Part shown: positions 26,065 to 34,710 of the stretch, in pieces
How the letters are laid out: every line of letters starts with the position of its first letter
How positions within the stretch are numbered: the first letter of the stretch is position 1
Origin: Desulfuromonadales bacterium
GTDB taxonomy: Bacteria; Desulfobacterota; Desulfuromonadia; Geobacterales; Pseudopelobacteraceae
Assembly (NCBI GenBank): GCA_013377095.1
Contig: JACAAY010000001.1
Coordinates: 91,100 to 155,099 of the forward strand
Direction of reading: 5' to 3'
DNA: 64,000 bases
Made by a program: the position numbers and the translations under genes
The notes under the pieces: generated by a model
The model's input: only the letters and a program-made list of their open reading frames with translations
The model's database searches: none
What the model was told of the DNA's origin: nothing

Positions 26065-28182
26065 GTGGCGGAACTACGACAGAATAGCACTGTACGCACC
26101 CAGATTCTGATTGTCGAGGATGACTGCGGCTTTGCGGAGTTGATGGCATCAATCCTCAATGAGGGAGGCTATGACTGCGACAGCTCATCCAGCGGACGCG
26201 ACGCATTGGTGTGGCTGAGTTCCCAATGCCCGGATCTGGTCATTCTTGACTACTCTTTGCCGGACATGACCGGTGCGGCGTTTATCGAGCAGATGTGGGA
26301 GCTGGGGTGCGACATTCCTTTTATCATTGTCACCGGCAAGGACGACGCCTGCCTGGCGGTTGAAATGATGAAAACCGGCGCCTGCGATTACCTGCTCAAG
26401 GATACGTCCTTTCTTGACCGACTGCTGGCTGTTGTTACCCGCGCACTCCAGGAAGCAGAGACCCGCTTGCGGTTGGAACGCGCCAAGCAGTCACTGCGCC
26501 TGAGTGAAACTCGCCTGGCCCGTGCCCAGAAAATAGCCCGCATGGGGAGTTGGGAGTGGGATATCAGGGTGGGGGACATCTACTGGTCGGATGAACTCTA
26601 CCGCATCTTCGGCTTTGGACCGGGCGAACCCGATAAAATCAGCAAGGAGTGGATTTTCAGCCTGATCAACTCCGCCGACCTGCCCGCCTTTAAAAAAGAC
26701 ATTTTTCATTCCGTTAAAACCCTGCAACCGTTCAATATTATTTATCGCACCCTGTCCCGCACGGGAGGGGAGCTGGTTGTCAACATCCAGGGAGAGGTGG
26801 AGCGAGGAGATAACGGCAAAGCCTGTCTCATCTCCGGAACGCTGCTGGATATTACGGCCCGTATCCGGGCCGAGAGCGAGATCCAGCAGTTGATCAACTA
26901 CGACACCCTGACCGGGTTGCCCAACCGCAGTCTGCTGCATGACCGGCTCAGGCTGGCCATTGCCCAGGCAGCCCTGGAACAGCATGCTGTCTGGGTGCTG
27001 TGCCTTGATCTGGACCGTTTCAAAGGGGTCAACGATACTCTTGGTCATCGCGCCGGTGACAGACTGCTCCAGGAAGTGGCCAAACGTCTGGCTGCCTGTG
27101 TGCGCGAAAGTGATACTCTGGCCCGGCTCGGCGGGGATGAATTCGTCATTGTCCTGAACGGTGTTGTCAGCGACAAGGGGGTCACCACCGTTGCCAAAAA
27201 GATCCTGGGACTGGTAGCCGAACCGATTTCCATCGACGGGCATGAGCTTTACATCACCGCCAGCATCGGTATCGCCGCTTTTCCCATGGATGGTGAAGAC
27301 GGGCATGCCCTGCTGAAGCATGCCGACCTGGCCATGTACAAGGCCAAGGAGCAGGATCGCAACAATTTCCACTTTTTTTCCCACGACCTGAACAAGAAGG
27401 TCATGGAACGGATGATGCTGGAAACCTCCATGCGCAAGGCGCTGGAACGTAATGAATTTTTCCTTATGTATCAGCCCCAGGTGGATGCCCGCACCGGGCA
27501 GATCATCGGGGTGGAGGCGCTGTTGCGCTGGAACCATCCCGACATGGGGTTGTTGTCACCGGACAGGTTCATCTATCTGGCAGAGGAAACCGGTTTTATC
27601 GTGCCGCTGGGTGAATGGGTGCTGCTGACCGCCTGCCGACAGAACAAGGAGTGGCAGAGCCAGGGGTTCCCTCCCATACGGGTATCGGTTAACCTTTCGG
27701 GCAAACAGTTTGGTCAACAACGTCTGGATGAAATGATCTCGGCTGTTCTGATGGAAACCGGTCTTGATCCCGATTGTCTGGAGCTTGAAATCACCGAGAG
27801 TGCCATCATGAAAAACGCCGAGCATAATATCACTATCCTGCGCAAGCTGAAAGACATGGGCATTGCCCTGGCAATCGACGATTTCGGCACCGGTTACTCA
27901 TCCCTCTCCTACCTGAAACACTTTCCCCTCACCCGTCTCAAGATCGACCGTTCCTTTGTACGGGATATCACCGTCAACCCGGACGACGCGGCCATCGCCG
28001 AGATTATCATTGCCATGGCCCAGACCCTCAAGCTGAGCGTCATCGCCGAAGGTGTCGAAACCCGGGCACAGATGGAGTTTCTCTCGTTCCACAACTGCGT
28101 GGAAATGCAGGGTTACCTGTTCAGCCGTCCCGTGCCTGCCGACAAGATGGCAAACATGCTCAGGCATGGGCTCCATTACTGA
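26065..28182 (+). CDS. Response regulator with PAS, GGDEF and EAL domains
   Basis: A 705-residue cytosolic protein. Residues 10-130: receiver with the phosphoacceptor Asp in LVILDYSLPDM. Residues about 155-280: PAS-like sensor. Residues about 285-450: GGDEF with intact LGGDEF and an I-site RESD five residues before it. Residues 460-700: EAL phosphodiesterase with GVEALLRW, ITESAIMK and IDDFGTGYSS. Both c-di-GMP synthesis and hydrolysis motifs are intact. The start is taken as the GTG at 26065, after AAGAGAG, rather than a TTG at 26023. No partner kinase is adjacent. It ends 1 bp before the convergent gene at 28184. Confidence 0.9.
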   Translation: MAELRQNSTVRTQILIVEDDCGFAELMASILNEGGYDCDSSSSGRDALVWLSSQCPDLVILDYSLPDMTGAAFIEQMWELGCDIPFIIVTGKDDACLAVEMMKTGACDYLLKDTSFLDRLLAVVTRALQEAETRLRLERAKQSLRLSETRLARAQKIARMGSWEWDIRVGDIYWSDELYRIFGFGPGEPDKISKEWIFSLINSADLPAFKKDIFHSVKTLQPFNIIYRTLSRTGGELVVNIQGEVERGDNGKACLISGTLLDITARIRAESEIQQLINYDTLTGLPNRSLLHDRLRLAIAQAALEQHAVWVLCLDLDRFKGVNDTLGHRAGDRLLQEVAKRLAACVRESDTLARLGGDEFVIVLNGVVSDKGVTTVAKKILGLVAEPISIDGHELYITASIGIAAFPMDGEDGHALLKHADLAMYKAKEQDRNNFHFFSHDLNKKVMERMMLETSMRKALERNEFFLMYQPQVDARTGQIIGVEALLRWNHPDMGLLSPDRFIYLAEETGFIVPLGEWVLLTACRQNKEWQSQGFPPIRVSVNLSGKQFGQQRLDEMISAVLMETGLDPDCLELEITESAIMKNAEHNITILRKLKDMGIALAIDDFGTGYSSLSYLKHFPLTRLKIDRSFVRDITVNPDDAAIAEIIIAMAQTLKLSVIAEGVETRAQMEFLSFHNCVEMQGYLFSRPVPADKMANMLRHGLHY

Positions 28183-28183
28183 G

Positions 28184-28519
28184 TCAGGCGATCAGTCTTT
28201 TTTCCCGCAGAATCTCTTCCACCCGTCTGGAATCCTCAACCGTAAAGGCGATTTTCATCCACTGCTTTCTGATTTTTGCGAAGAAGAGCTTGTCGCGCGT
28301 GGGGCGTTGCTGGTCTTCGGCAAACCAGGTCGTAAATGTGCCGGTACCGTGCAGCCTCCACTTCCCGTTCCAGATGGTCGGTATTTTTACGATAACCCGC
28401 TGAATGTCGGCAAACGCAACCCGTTTGGGTGCGCGGGTAGGGTAGTAGTAGTGTTTGAGGATAAGGGCATCCTCGGTGAGAATTACCAGGCTGTCCGAGT
28501 AGATCTGCTCAATTTTCAT
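28184..28519 (-). CDS. Small PH-like domain protein, function unknown
   Basis: A 111-residue soluble protein. It reads like a single pleckstrin-homology-like barrel with a C-terminal helix: alternating strands VILTEDALILKHYYYP and RVAFADIQRVIVKIP, ending with a basic helix (EDSRRVEEILREKR). I recognise no named family. AGGAAAG precedes the ATG. It lies 36 bp downstream of the antitoxin gene on the same strand and could be part of that operon. Confidence 0.6.
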   Translation of the reverse strand: MKIEQIYSDSLVILTEDALILKHYYYPTRAPKRVAFADIQRVIVKIPTIWNGKWRLHGTGTFTTWFAEDQQRPTRDKLFFAKIRKQWMKIAFTVEDSRRVEEILREKRLIA

Positions 28520-28555
28520 TGTGCTTTCCTGAAAGTGTTTTCTGGTCCAGAACAG

Positions 28556-28792
28556 TCAGAGTTCATCTCCCGGAAGGGGGAGGCGATCCTTTACCTTGGA
28601 CATGACCTGGTCGAACGCCTCGCGGCTGCCTTGGGCAGCCAATGCGTCCAGGTATTCCTCGGTTGCGAGCGCGGAAATTTTTTCCGCAAGCGCAGTAGCA
28701 ACAAGCTGATTGACGGAAATGTGCTCGCTCTTGGCAAGATGCTTGGCCGACTTATGCAAATAATCGGGAAGTCTCAGGCTCATGGTACTCAT
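28556..28792 (-). CDS. Ribbon-helix-helix antitoxin (CopG/HicB-like)
   Basis: A 78-residue protein beginning MSTMSLRLPDYLHKSAK, the beta-strand and first helix of a ribbon-helix-helix DNA-binding domain, then ISVNQLVATALAEKISAL as the second helix. The C-terminal tail would bind and neutralise the toxin. Its ATG overlaps the toxin TGA by 4 bp (28789-28792), and GGAGG precedes it. The gene order is toxin first, antitoxin second. It probably represses its own promoter at the palindrome near 29223-29236. Confidence 0.85.
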   Translation of the reverse strand: MSTMSLRLPDYLHKSAKHLAKSEHISVNQLVATALAEKISALATEEYLDALAAQGSREAFDQVMSKVKDRLPLPGDEL

Positions 28793-29217
28793 TTCGTGCC
28801 TCCATAATTCTTTATGAACCACCCAGGGGTAACCGACTGAACTCCAAACCGCTCGCTTCCTGCAAAGTCCTTGGTGTTATGCGTGACAATAAAATCAACA
28901 CCGGCGGCAACCGCAACTTCAAGGACCATGTCATCATTCGGGTCTTTGAGGCATGGCCGCCACAGGTAATGAATCTTCAGCCTCTCAGACTGTTGTACAA
29001 AAAAACCGAGAAAAGCTTTGATCTCCCCCTGCGTTAGGTGAAGCCTATTGCGGTGTCTCGTCAGCACATCTTCATATTCCAAAACAAGCGTTACCGATAT
29101 GCAGGGTATGACAAAACCGTTGCGCACCATAATCATAAGCGCGTGTGACGCTCCGCTTGATGAGTAAAGGGCGGCATACAGTATGTTTGTATCAATCACA
29201 ACCCGAATCGATTTCAT
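28789..29217 (-). CDS. PIN-domain toxin (putative ribonuclease)
   Basis: A 142-residue PIN protein of the family often annotated as toxin component. RVVIDTNILYAAL carries the first acidic metal ligand (Asp9); further acids lie in VLEYEDVL, PNDDMVLEVA and THNTKDF. PIN toxins cut RNA with Mg2+ or Mn2+. The open frame runs on to 29355, but the region before the ATG at 29217 holds the promoter and operator. No Shine-Dalgarno site precedes 29217, and the predicted transcription start falls on that ATG, so the toxin may be translated from a leaderless mRNA. Confidence 0.85.
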   Translation of the reverse strand: MKSIRVVIDTNILYAALYSSSGASHALMIMVRNGFVIPCISVTLVLEYEDVLTRHRNRLHLTQGEIKAFLGFFVQQSERLKIHYLWRPCLKDPNDDMVLEVAVAAGVDFIVTHNTKDFAGSERFGVQSVTPGWFIKNYGGTK

Positions 29218-29222
29218 TGTGG

Positions 29223-29252
29223 TATCGTATATGATATCTTTTGGTGCGTCAA
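29223..29252 (-). promoter_or_regulatory. Promoter and candidate operator of the PIN/RHH toxin-antitoxin pair
   Basis: On the minus strand TTGACG (29247-29252) and TACGAT (29224-29229) are 17 bp apart. The -10 box lies inside a near-palindrome, TATCGTATATGATA at 29223-29236 (12 of 14 positions symmetric). Overlap of operator and -10 fits autorepression by the ribbon-helix-helix protein. Confidence 0.65.
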
Positions 29253-29368
29253 GGAAGCTGTGATGTTTGCTTATTGTCGAGTCTGCATCAAGTTTCTGCT
29301 TATATGGGGTTTGATCCAGAGTCTTGAGGCCGGAACGGAGCGTACCTTGAATCATTCCTCAGTCGAAC

Positions 29369-30679
29369 TCAGACCCCCTGCAGCGTACGCATACACTCTA
29401 ACAATCCACCCAGATCATGCGGACTGTCGAGGCCGGCCCGTTCCAGCAACGGCAGTACCGCCGCTTCCGCCGGGATGCGGGGAAAGGCGCAGTCGGTCAG
29501 GTGGTGCATGAGCCGCATGGTGCGGAAGGCGTCGAACCAGCCGTGAAACGAGGCCAGCAGGCGCTGTTGGTCCGGGTTGTGTCTGAGCAGGTTATCCCAG
29601 GCTGCCACGAAACCGGCCGTTTCCAGATAGGTCCCCAGGTGGGGTGAAATCGCCCCGGCGCGCTGCAACAGGCGGCTTCCATCCGCTCCGTCATGTTCGG
29701 AAACACACTTCAGCCACTCTCCCGCAATCCCGAACAGCAGCGGCTGGTAGAAGAGCAGCTGGCCGCCCCCCTTGGCAAGCATGTCTCCCACGGCGCGACC
29801 GGTGCCGAAGGGGACACGGTGGGAGGAGCGGGGGGAGGGGTGGACGATGGTTCCGACCAGCGGTGCAACACCCGAGGTTTTGTGCAGCTGCTGCAGGAAA
29901 TAGAAATCTTCACCGGCCAGGCGGCGGTTCATGCCGCCGCTGGCGACATAGGCCGACGCCCGGCAGGCCATGGCGCTCCCCACGGTGTGAAAGGCATAGG
30001 GAGAGCCGGCCAGCTGCATGCCCAGGACATAGACCCGCAGGAACAGTTCGTAGCGGTCGATGGCAGCCTGGCCCGGCGGGTCTTCGGCCGGGCGGTGGCG
30101 GAAGGGGATCGAGGCGCCGCCGCCGCAACTGTCGCTGAAGTGGTTTTCAAGTGCGCCCAGATAATCCGGTTGTACCAGGGTGTCGGCATCCAGACAGATC
30201 AACAGCGGATCGTCGTCACCGTACTCCAGGTGGGTCAGGGCCAGGTCCAGGCCGATCTTGCGCGCCAGGCCGACACCCTGTTTGGGGGGCAGTTCGCAGC
30301 CCGCTGAAGCGGCATCGACCCACTGCAGATGCTCCAGCCCATAGTCCCGTCTCCAAGAGGGCAGCGACGCCAGCGTAGCCAGGTTGTCGGCCCGTTCAGC
30401 GGGGGATGCGTCGCAACGCTGGTTGACGACCACCAGGATCAGGGTCTGCCCGAGAAGCACGGGCGGGTTGGCGGAAAGCGACCGCAGCGTGTGGTGCAGG
30501 TTGGCATGTTCCGCCAGGGCCGGGATGACCACGGCGGAGTGATAGGCATGGCCTGGGGTCTCACGGAGCCGCCAGGGTTCCAGGATGGCGCGTTTTTTCA
30601 GGTAGGCTGAGACCGCAGGGGGATAGTGCCGGTTCAGTTTGTGCTGGGGCATGCTGTTCTCAACCTTTTTACCGCTCAT
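29369..30679 (-). CDS. Glycosyltransferase family 2-like protein
   Basis: A 436-residue soluble protein with a GT-A fold core. HSAVVIPALAEHANL is the nucleotide-sugar-binding start, LLICLDADTLVQPDYL holds the DxD metal motif, and MNRRLAGEDFYFLQQL carries the acceptor-side ED. No membrane segments are obvious. The C-terminal 130 residues are helical and of unknown role. The donor and acceptor cannot be told. ATG 30679 is used; an ATG at 30652 is possible. It is divergent from the ArsR gene. Confidence 0.75.
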   Translation of the reverse strand: MSGKKVENSMPQHKLNRHYPPAVSAYLKKRAILEPWRLRETPGHAYHSAVVIPALAEHANLHHTLRSLSANPPVLLGQTLILVVVNQRCDASPAERADNLATLASLPSWRRDYGLEHLQWVDAASAGCELPPKQGVGLARKIGLDLALTHLEYGDDDPLLICLDADTLVQPDYLGALENHFSDSCGGGASIPFRHRPAEDPPGQAAIDRYELFLRVYVLGMQLAGSPYAFHTVGSAMACRASAYVASGGMNRRLAGEDFYFLQQLHKTSGVAPLVGTIVHPSPRSSHRVPFGTGRAVGDMLAKGGGQLLFYQPLLFGIAGEWLKCVSEHDGADGSRLLQRAGAISPHLGTYLETAGFVAAWDNLLRHNPDQQRLLASFHGWFDAFRTMRLMHHLTDCAFPRIPAEAAVLPLLERAGLDSPHDLGGLLECMRTLQGV

Positions 30680-30701
30680 GCCTGGTAATCAACCGTGAGG
30701 C

Positions 30702-30729
30702 TTGACAGTATGACGGATATCTTTATTAT
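30702..30729 (+). promoter_or_regulatory. Sigma-70 promoter of the ArsR-family gene
   Basis: TTGACA (30702-30707) and TATTAT (30724-30729) are 16 bp apart, about 40 bp before the ATG at 30769. Confidence 0.7.
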
Positions 30730-30768
30730 GATACTCTTTCGGAGCACAACCTATCTAAGGCGCGGTGT

Positions 30769-31050
30769 ATGGAATTTTCAAAATCGCACGTACGAGATTA
30801 TACCGACGAAGCTGAAATATTAAAGGTTCTCGGTCACCCCATCCGGCTCAAGATAGCGGCAGGATTGTGCACCAAGGAGTGCAATGTCAAGAATATCTGG
30901 GAGTGTCTCGGTCTACCCCAGGCCACGGTCTCCCAGCACCTGGCAATCCTCAAGAGCCGGGGTGTCATCACCGGCAAGCGTGAAGGCACCGAAGTGCGCT
31001 ATAGCGTCACCAATCCATTGGTGAAAAAGATCATCAAAGCATTGGGGTGA
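30769..31050 (+). CDS. ArsR-family winged-helix regulator
   Basis: A 93-residue protein. VLGHPIRLKIAAGL begins the fold, and LPQATVSQHLAILKSRGV is the recognition helix of the ArsR/SmtB class, with REGTEVRYSV as the wing. Cys34, Cys38 and Cys46 lie where metal- or thiol-sensing members carry ligands, although the classic CxC of ArsR is absent. It could sense a soft metal, persulfide or redox state. The target is unknown; the nearest genes are a divergent glycosyltransferase and convergent selB. Confidence 0.88.
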   Translation: MEFSKSHVRDYTDEAEILKVLGHPIRLKIAAGLCTKECNVKNIWECLGLPQATVSQHLAILKSRGVITGKREGTEVRYSVTNPLVKKIIKALG

Positions 31051-31130
31051 AGGTGTGTCCGGCTGAAGCGCTGGGCATCTCACCTGTGCAGTTCCCGCCC
31101 TTTATCCCGGTTTTCCCGTAACGCTCACTA

Positions 31131-33041
31131 CTATCTCTTCCTCAGTACCCGTTTCTCCCCCACCCGCATGGTCAGTTTTTCACTGTCAAAATACGCCAGC
31201 AGCGGAATCAGAAATTTGCGCGACAGGCCGGTCAGTTCGCGGAAATCGGCGGGGGTGAGCTCCATCTTTTCCTTCAGAAAGGTTACCAGTTTTGCCCGCA
31301 GAAGGGCCATCGCCGGAGCGGCATAGAACAGGTCGTGGGAGACGCGCACCACGCTGCCGTTTCTGGCCAGCAGATCCAGAGTGTCCCGCACGCTCTTTTC
31401 GTCGCGGTTGCAGCGCTCCATCAGTTCCTTGACGGTGGGGGGCTCGTTGCCCGCCTCAGTCAGAAGTTCAAGAATTTTGCCGCCGCTGTTCGGCGTTGGG
31501 GTGTTGCCGGGAGCCTTCCTGATAGCCGATGTAACGATATCACGGTCAATTTCCAGTGCACTCTCACGTTCCAGCGCCACCAGCAGCGGCGTGAAGAAAC
31601 GTTGGTCACTCCGCTTCGGCAGGCAGTTTTTGAGTTCCTGTTTGCCGATGCCCTCCCTGAGCGGGTTGGCTGACAGATAGGTGTCCAGTTCGTCCAGCAG
31701 CTTCCGTTTCAGTTCCTCAAAGGCAGCGCGCGACAGGAATATGCGCGGTTCACGAGTCATCTGGAGCACTTCGCCCGTGGAGAGCAGGCTGGTCAGGACG
31801 GCTTCAACGTTCTTGCGCGGTGCGCCGCAGCGGAGCGTGAGTTCGTCGTAGTCAATTCCGGACAGCAGGCTTTGGGAGATGAGGAGCGGGATGATGCGCT
31901 GGAGGTCGCAACCGTTCAGCCTGTCCAGCAGCTGCAGCGCTTCCTGACTTCGCCTCCTTCTGCGGGGTGGGAAGGGATCCAGTACCACGCCGCCACCCAG
32001 CGTGGCACTGGGGGAGGAGAGCCGCAGCAGATAGCGGTCACCGGAGAGGAGAAGCAGCGGCTCCCCCAGGCGGAGCTGGGCATAGGCGCTCTCACCCGGC
32101 TTGAGCAGGTCACGGCCCAACAGGATTATCTGGGCTGAGACCTCGCTGGTGGCGGTGTGGAAACGCAGGGTAGAGCGGTGTTTCAGGTTGCGGGGGGCCG
32201 AGGCCAGGTGGTCCAGTCGCACATCAACCGTGCCTGTGGTCCGGAACGTGCCATGGGGAACCAGCACGTCGCCCCGCTGAACCTGGTCCAGGTCGATCCC
32301 TTGCAGATTCACCGCCAGGCGTTGTCCGGCCAGCCCCCGTTCCTGCTTTGTTCCGTAGGCCTGGATGCCGCGTATTCTCCCCCCGTGTCCCGAGGGGAGC
32401 AGTTCCAGTATGTCCCCCACCCGCATCTCGCCGGATAGCAGGGTGCCGGTGACGATCGTGCCGAAACCGGCCATGGTGAAGACCCGGTCCACTGGCAGGC
32501 GGAAATGTCCCTCGCACCGTTTTTCCGATACTTGGTTGGCCAGTCGTCCCAGTTCAGTCTTGAGCTGGTCCAGCCCCGCGCCGCTGCGGGACGACACCGG
32601 CACAAGGGGAGCCTCTTCCAGAAAGGTTCCGGTCACGAATTCCCTGATTTCGGCGGTCACCAGCTCAAGCCACTCCCGTTCCACCAGGTCAGACTTGGTC
32701 AAGGCCACCAGTCCGCTGGTGACCCCCAGCAACTTAAGGATATCCAGGTGTTCGCGGGTCTGGGGCATGATCCCCTCGTCGGCGGCGATCACCAGCATAA
32801 CCAGATCCATGCCTCCCACCCCGGCCACCATGGTACGCACGAATTTCTCATGCCCCGGCACATCCACGATGCCGAAGCAGATGCTCCCCTCGAGTTCTAG
32901 GTGGGCAAAGCCCAGTTCGATGGTGATGCCGCGGGCCTTTTCCTCCTTGAGCCGGTCGGTGTCGATACCGGTCAGCGCCTTGACCAGGGCGGTCTTGCCA
33001 TGGTCGATATGTCCGGCCGTGCCGAGGATCAGGTGTTTCAT
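31131..33041 (-). CDS. selB: Selenocysteine-specific elongation factor SelB
   Basis: A 636-residue SelB. The GTPase has G1 [15 protein letters not shown]3 DVPGHEKFV and G4 TKSDLVE. EF-Tu-like domains II and III follow, and the C-terminal 250 residues are winged-helix repeats ([20 protein letters not shown]) that bind the SECIS hairpin in mRNA. It delivers Sec-tRNA to in-frame UGA codons. selA and the Sec tRNA are not in the window. It is the last gene of a four-gene run with 6-7 bp spacing behind a two-component system and a DinG-like helicase. Confidence 0.97.
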   Translation of the reverse strand: MKHLILGTAGHIDHGKTALVKALTGIDTDRLKEEKARGITIELGFAHLELEGSICFGIVDVPGHEKFVRTMVAGVGGMDLVMLVIAADEGIMPQTREHLDILKLLGVTSGLVALTKSDLVEREWLELVTAEIREFVTGTFLEEAPLVPVSSRSGAGLDQLKTELGRLANQVSEKRCEGHFRLPVDRVFTMAGFGTIVTGTLLSGEMRVGDILELLPSGHGGRIRGIQAYGTKQERGLAGQRLAVNLQGIDLDQVQRGDVLVPHGTFRTTGTVDVRLDHLASAPRNLKHRSTLRFHTATSEVSAQIILLGRDLLKPGESAYAQLRLGEPLLLLSGDRYLLRLSSPSATLGGGVVLDPFPPRRRRRSQEALQLLDRLNGCDLQRIIPLLISQSLLSGIDYDELTLRCGAPRKNVEAVLTSLLSTGEVLQMTREPRIFLSRAAFEELKRKLLDELDTYLSANPLREGIGKQELKNCLPKRSDQRFFTPLLVALERESALEIDRDIVTSAIRKAPGNTPTPNSGGKILELLTEAGNEPPTVKELMERCNRDEKSVRDTLDLLARNGSVVRVSHDLFYAAPAMALLRAKLVTFLKEKMELTPADFRELTGLSRKFLIPLLAYFDSEKLTMRVGEKRVLRKR

Positions 33042-33047
33042 AAACGC

Positions 33048-33752
33048 CTATCCCTTCCGGCTAAAGCGATACCCCACCCCGCGCACGGTCTGGAAATGGA
33101 TCGGCTTGCCCGGATCCGGTTCAAAGTAGCGGCGCAGGCGGACGATGAAGTTGTCCAGGGTCCTGGTTTCGGTGTCGGTGGTGTAGCCCCAGACGGTCTG
33201 GAGCAGCTCGACCCGCGGGATGGCCTGCCCCTCCTTCTGGAAAAAGATCGACAGCACCCGCACCTCCATTTCGGTCAGGTCGATCTCCCCCTGGGCGGTG
33301 CGGGCGCGGTAGGAGAGCAGGAACACGTCGTTGTGGCCGAAGTGGTAGGCTTCCTCCACCGGATCGGGGCGGTACCAGGATGAGCGGCGCAGCATACCCT
33401 TGACGCGCAGCAGGAACTCCTCCAGGTTAAAGGGTTTGGTCAGGTAGTCGTCGGCGCCGTTTTCCAGGCCATGGACCCGGTCGCAGTCTTCCGAACGGGC
33501 GGTCAGCATCAGGATCGGCACCCGCGCATCCAGCGTGCGCACGGCCCGGCAGGCTTCGAAGCCATCCATGCCGGGCAGCATCACGTCCAGAATGATCAGG
33601 TCAAAATGCTCGAATTCCAGTGCTGCCAGCGCCTTTTCGCCGGTTTCAAAGTGGCTGACACGGCAGCCCTCCTCTTCCAGGTTGAAACAGATGCCGCGCG
33701 CCAGGTGAATCTCATCTTCCACCAGCATGATATTTGGTTTTTCAGAATCCAT
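33048..33752 (-). CDS. OmpR/PhoB-family response regulator
   Basis: A 234-residue regulator. The receiver has IMLVEDE and the phosphoacceptor Asp in [13 protein letters not shown], Thr in MLTARS and Lys in [10 protein letters not shown]. The C-terminal winged helix has [30 protein letters not shown] and [11 protein letters not shown]. It starts 7 bp after the kinase stop and is surely its partner. The target genes are unknown. Confidence 0.95.
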   Translation of the reverse strand: MDSEKPNIMLVEDEIHLARGICFNLEEEGCRVSHFETGEKALAALEFEHFDLIILDVMLPGMDGFEACRAVRTLDARVPILMLTARSEDCDRVHGLENGADDYLTKPFNLEEFLLRVKGMLRRSSWYRPDPVEEAYHFGHNDVFLLSYRARTAQGEIDLTEMEVRVLSIFFQKEGQAIPRVELLQTVWGYTTDTETRTLDNFIVRLRRYFEPDPGKPIHFQTVRGVGYRFSRKG

Positions 33753-33759
33753 AAACGCC

Positions 33760-34710
33760 TCAGTTACCTCTTGTCAGTGGTTTTGGCAGGGTGATGGTGA
33801 AAGTGCAGCCTTTGCCGATGCCTTCGCTCTCCACCGCTACCGTGCCGCCATATCCCCGTACGATGGTATCCACAATATACAACCCCAGACCGGTTCCCCG
33901 CACGTTTTCTCCCGCCTTCTGGACACGGTAAAACATGTCGAAGACTTTTTTTAACTCGGATCGGTTCAGCCCGCGTCCCCGGTCCTGGATGCTGAATCGG
34001 GCTGCGTTCCCCGCACGGGTCAGGCGCACCGTGATGTCCGGGCTGGCCGGCGAATAGAGGACCGCGTTTTCGAACAGGTTGCGCAGGACGATCCCCATCT
34101 CCTCCGGATCCACCAGCAGCTTGATGTCGTCCTCGGCTTCCAGAGTGATGCTGCCGCCCTGGGACAGGATGGCCCGTTCCCGCTCCACATACTCCCGCAG
34201 CAAAACGGAAATGTTGGTCAGCCGCCGCTCGGCCGGTTTTCGGCGCTGCTCCAGGCGTGCGGCCATGAGCAGGTTGTTGATCAGGTAGTGCAGCCGCTCG
34301 GTATCCGCCAGCATGGTGTCCACAAAGGCGTCCAGTTTTTCCTGGGGGGGGCGCCGCAGCCGGATTGTTTCCAGGTGCAGCTGGATGGAGGCCAGGGGTG
34401 ATTTCAGTTCGTGGGTGACCTGGGAGATGAATGAGCGCTGTTTGGCGTAGAGACGTGACTGGCGGTTCCAGTAGTGGAAGATGACGTACACGCCGGCCAG
34501 GATCACCGCCAGCATGGCCAGTCCCTCCACCATGACCACCCAGTTGAAACCTCTGCCCAGCAGTTCGGGACGGTACTTTTCGGCCAGTTCGCGAAATTCG
34601 CGGTTTTTGCCCACGAACCAGTAGATCCAGAAAACCACCAGGGTGATCCAGACCAGCTGGATGGCGATCAGCGTCATGACGGGACTGAATATTTTTTTCA
34701 GCAGTTTCAC
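33760..34710 (-). CDS. Membrane sensor histidine kinase
   Basis: A 316-residue kinase with two membrane helices (LIAIQLVWITLVVFWIYWFV; WVVMVEGLAMLAVILAGVYV), a short periplasmic loop of about 35 residues, the phosphoacceptor motif VTHELKSPLASIQLH and an ATPase domain with NLFENAVLYSP, DRGRGLNRSELKKVFDMFYR and GTGLGLYIVDT. The tiny periplasmic loop suggests sensing in or near the membrane. It starts with GTG; the GTGA overlaps the helicase stop by 4 bp, with AAGGAG 9 nt upstream. Confidence 0.93.
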   Translation of the reverse strand: MKLLKKIFSPVMTLIAIQLVWITLVVFWIYWFVGKNREFRELAEKYRPELLGRGFNWVVMVEGLAMLAVILAGVYVIFHYWNRQSRLYAKQRSFISQVTHELKSPLASIQLHLETIRLRRPPQEKLDAFVDTMLADTERLHYLINNLLMAARLEQRRKPAERRLTNISVLLREYVERERAILSQGGSITLEAEDDIKLLVDPEEMGIVLRNLFENAVLYSPASPDITVRLTRAGNAARFSIQDRGRGLNRSELKKVFDMFYRVQKAGENVRGTGLGLYIVDTIVRGYGGTVAVESEGIGKGCTFTITLPKPLTRGN

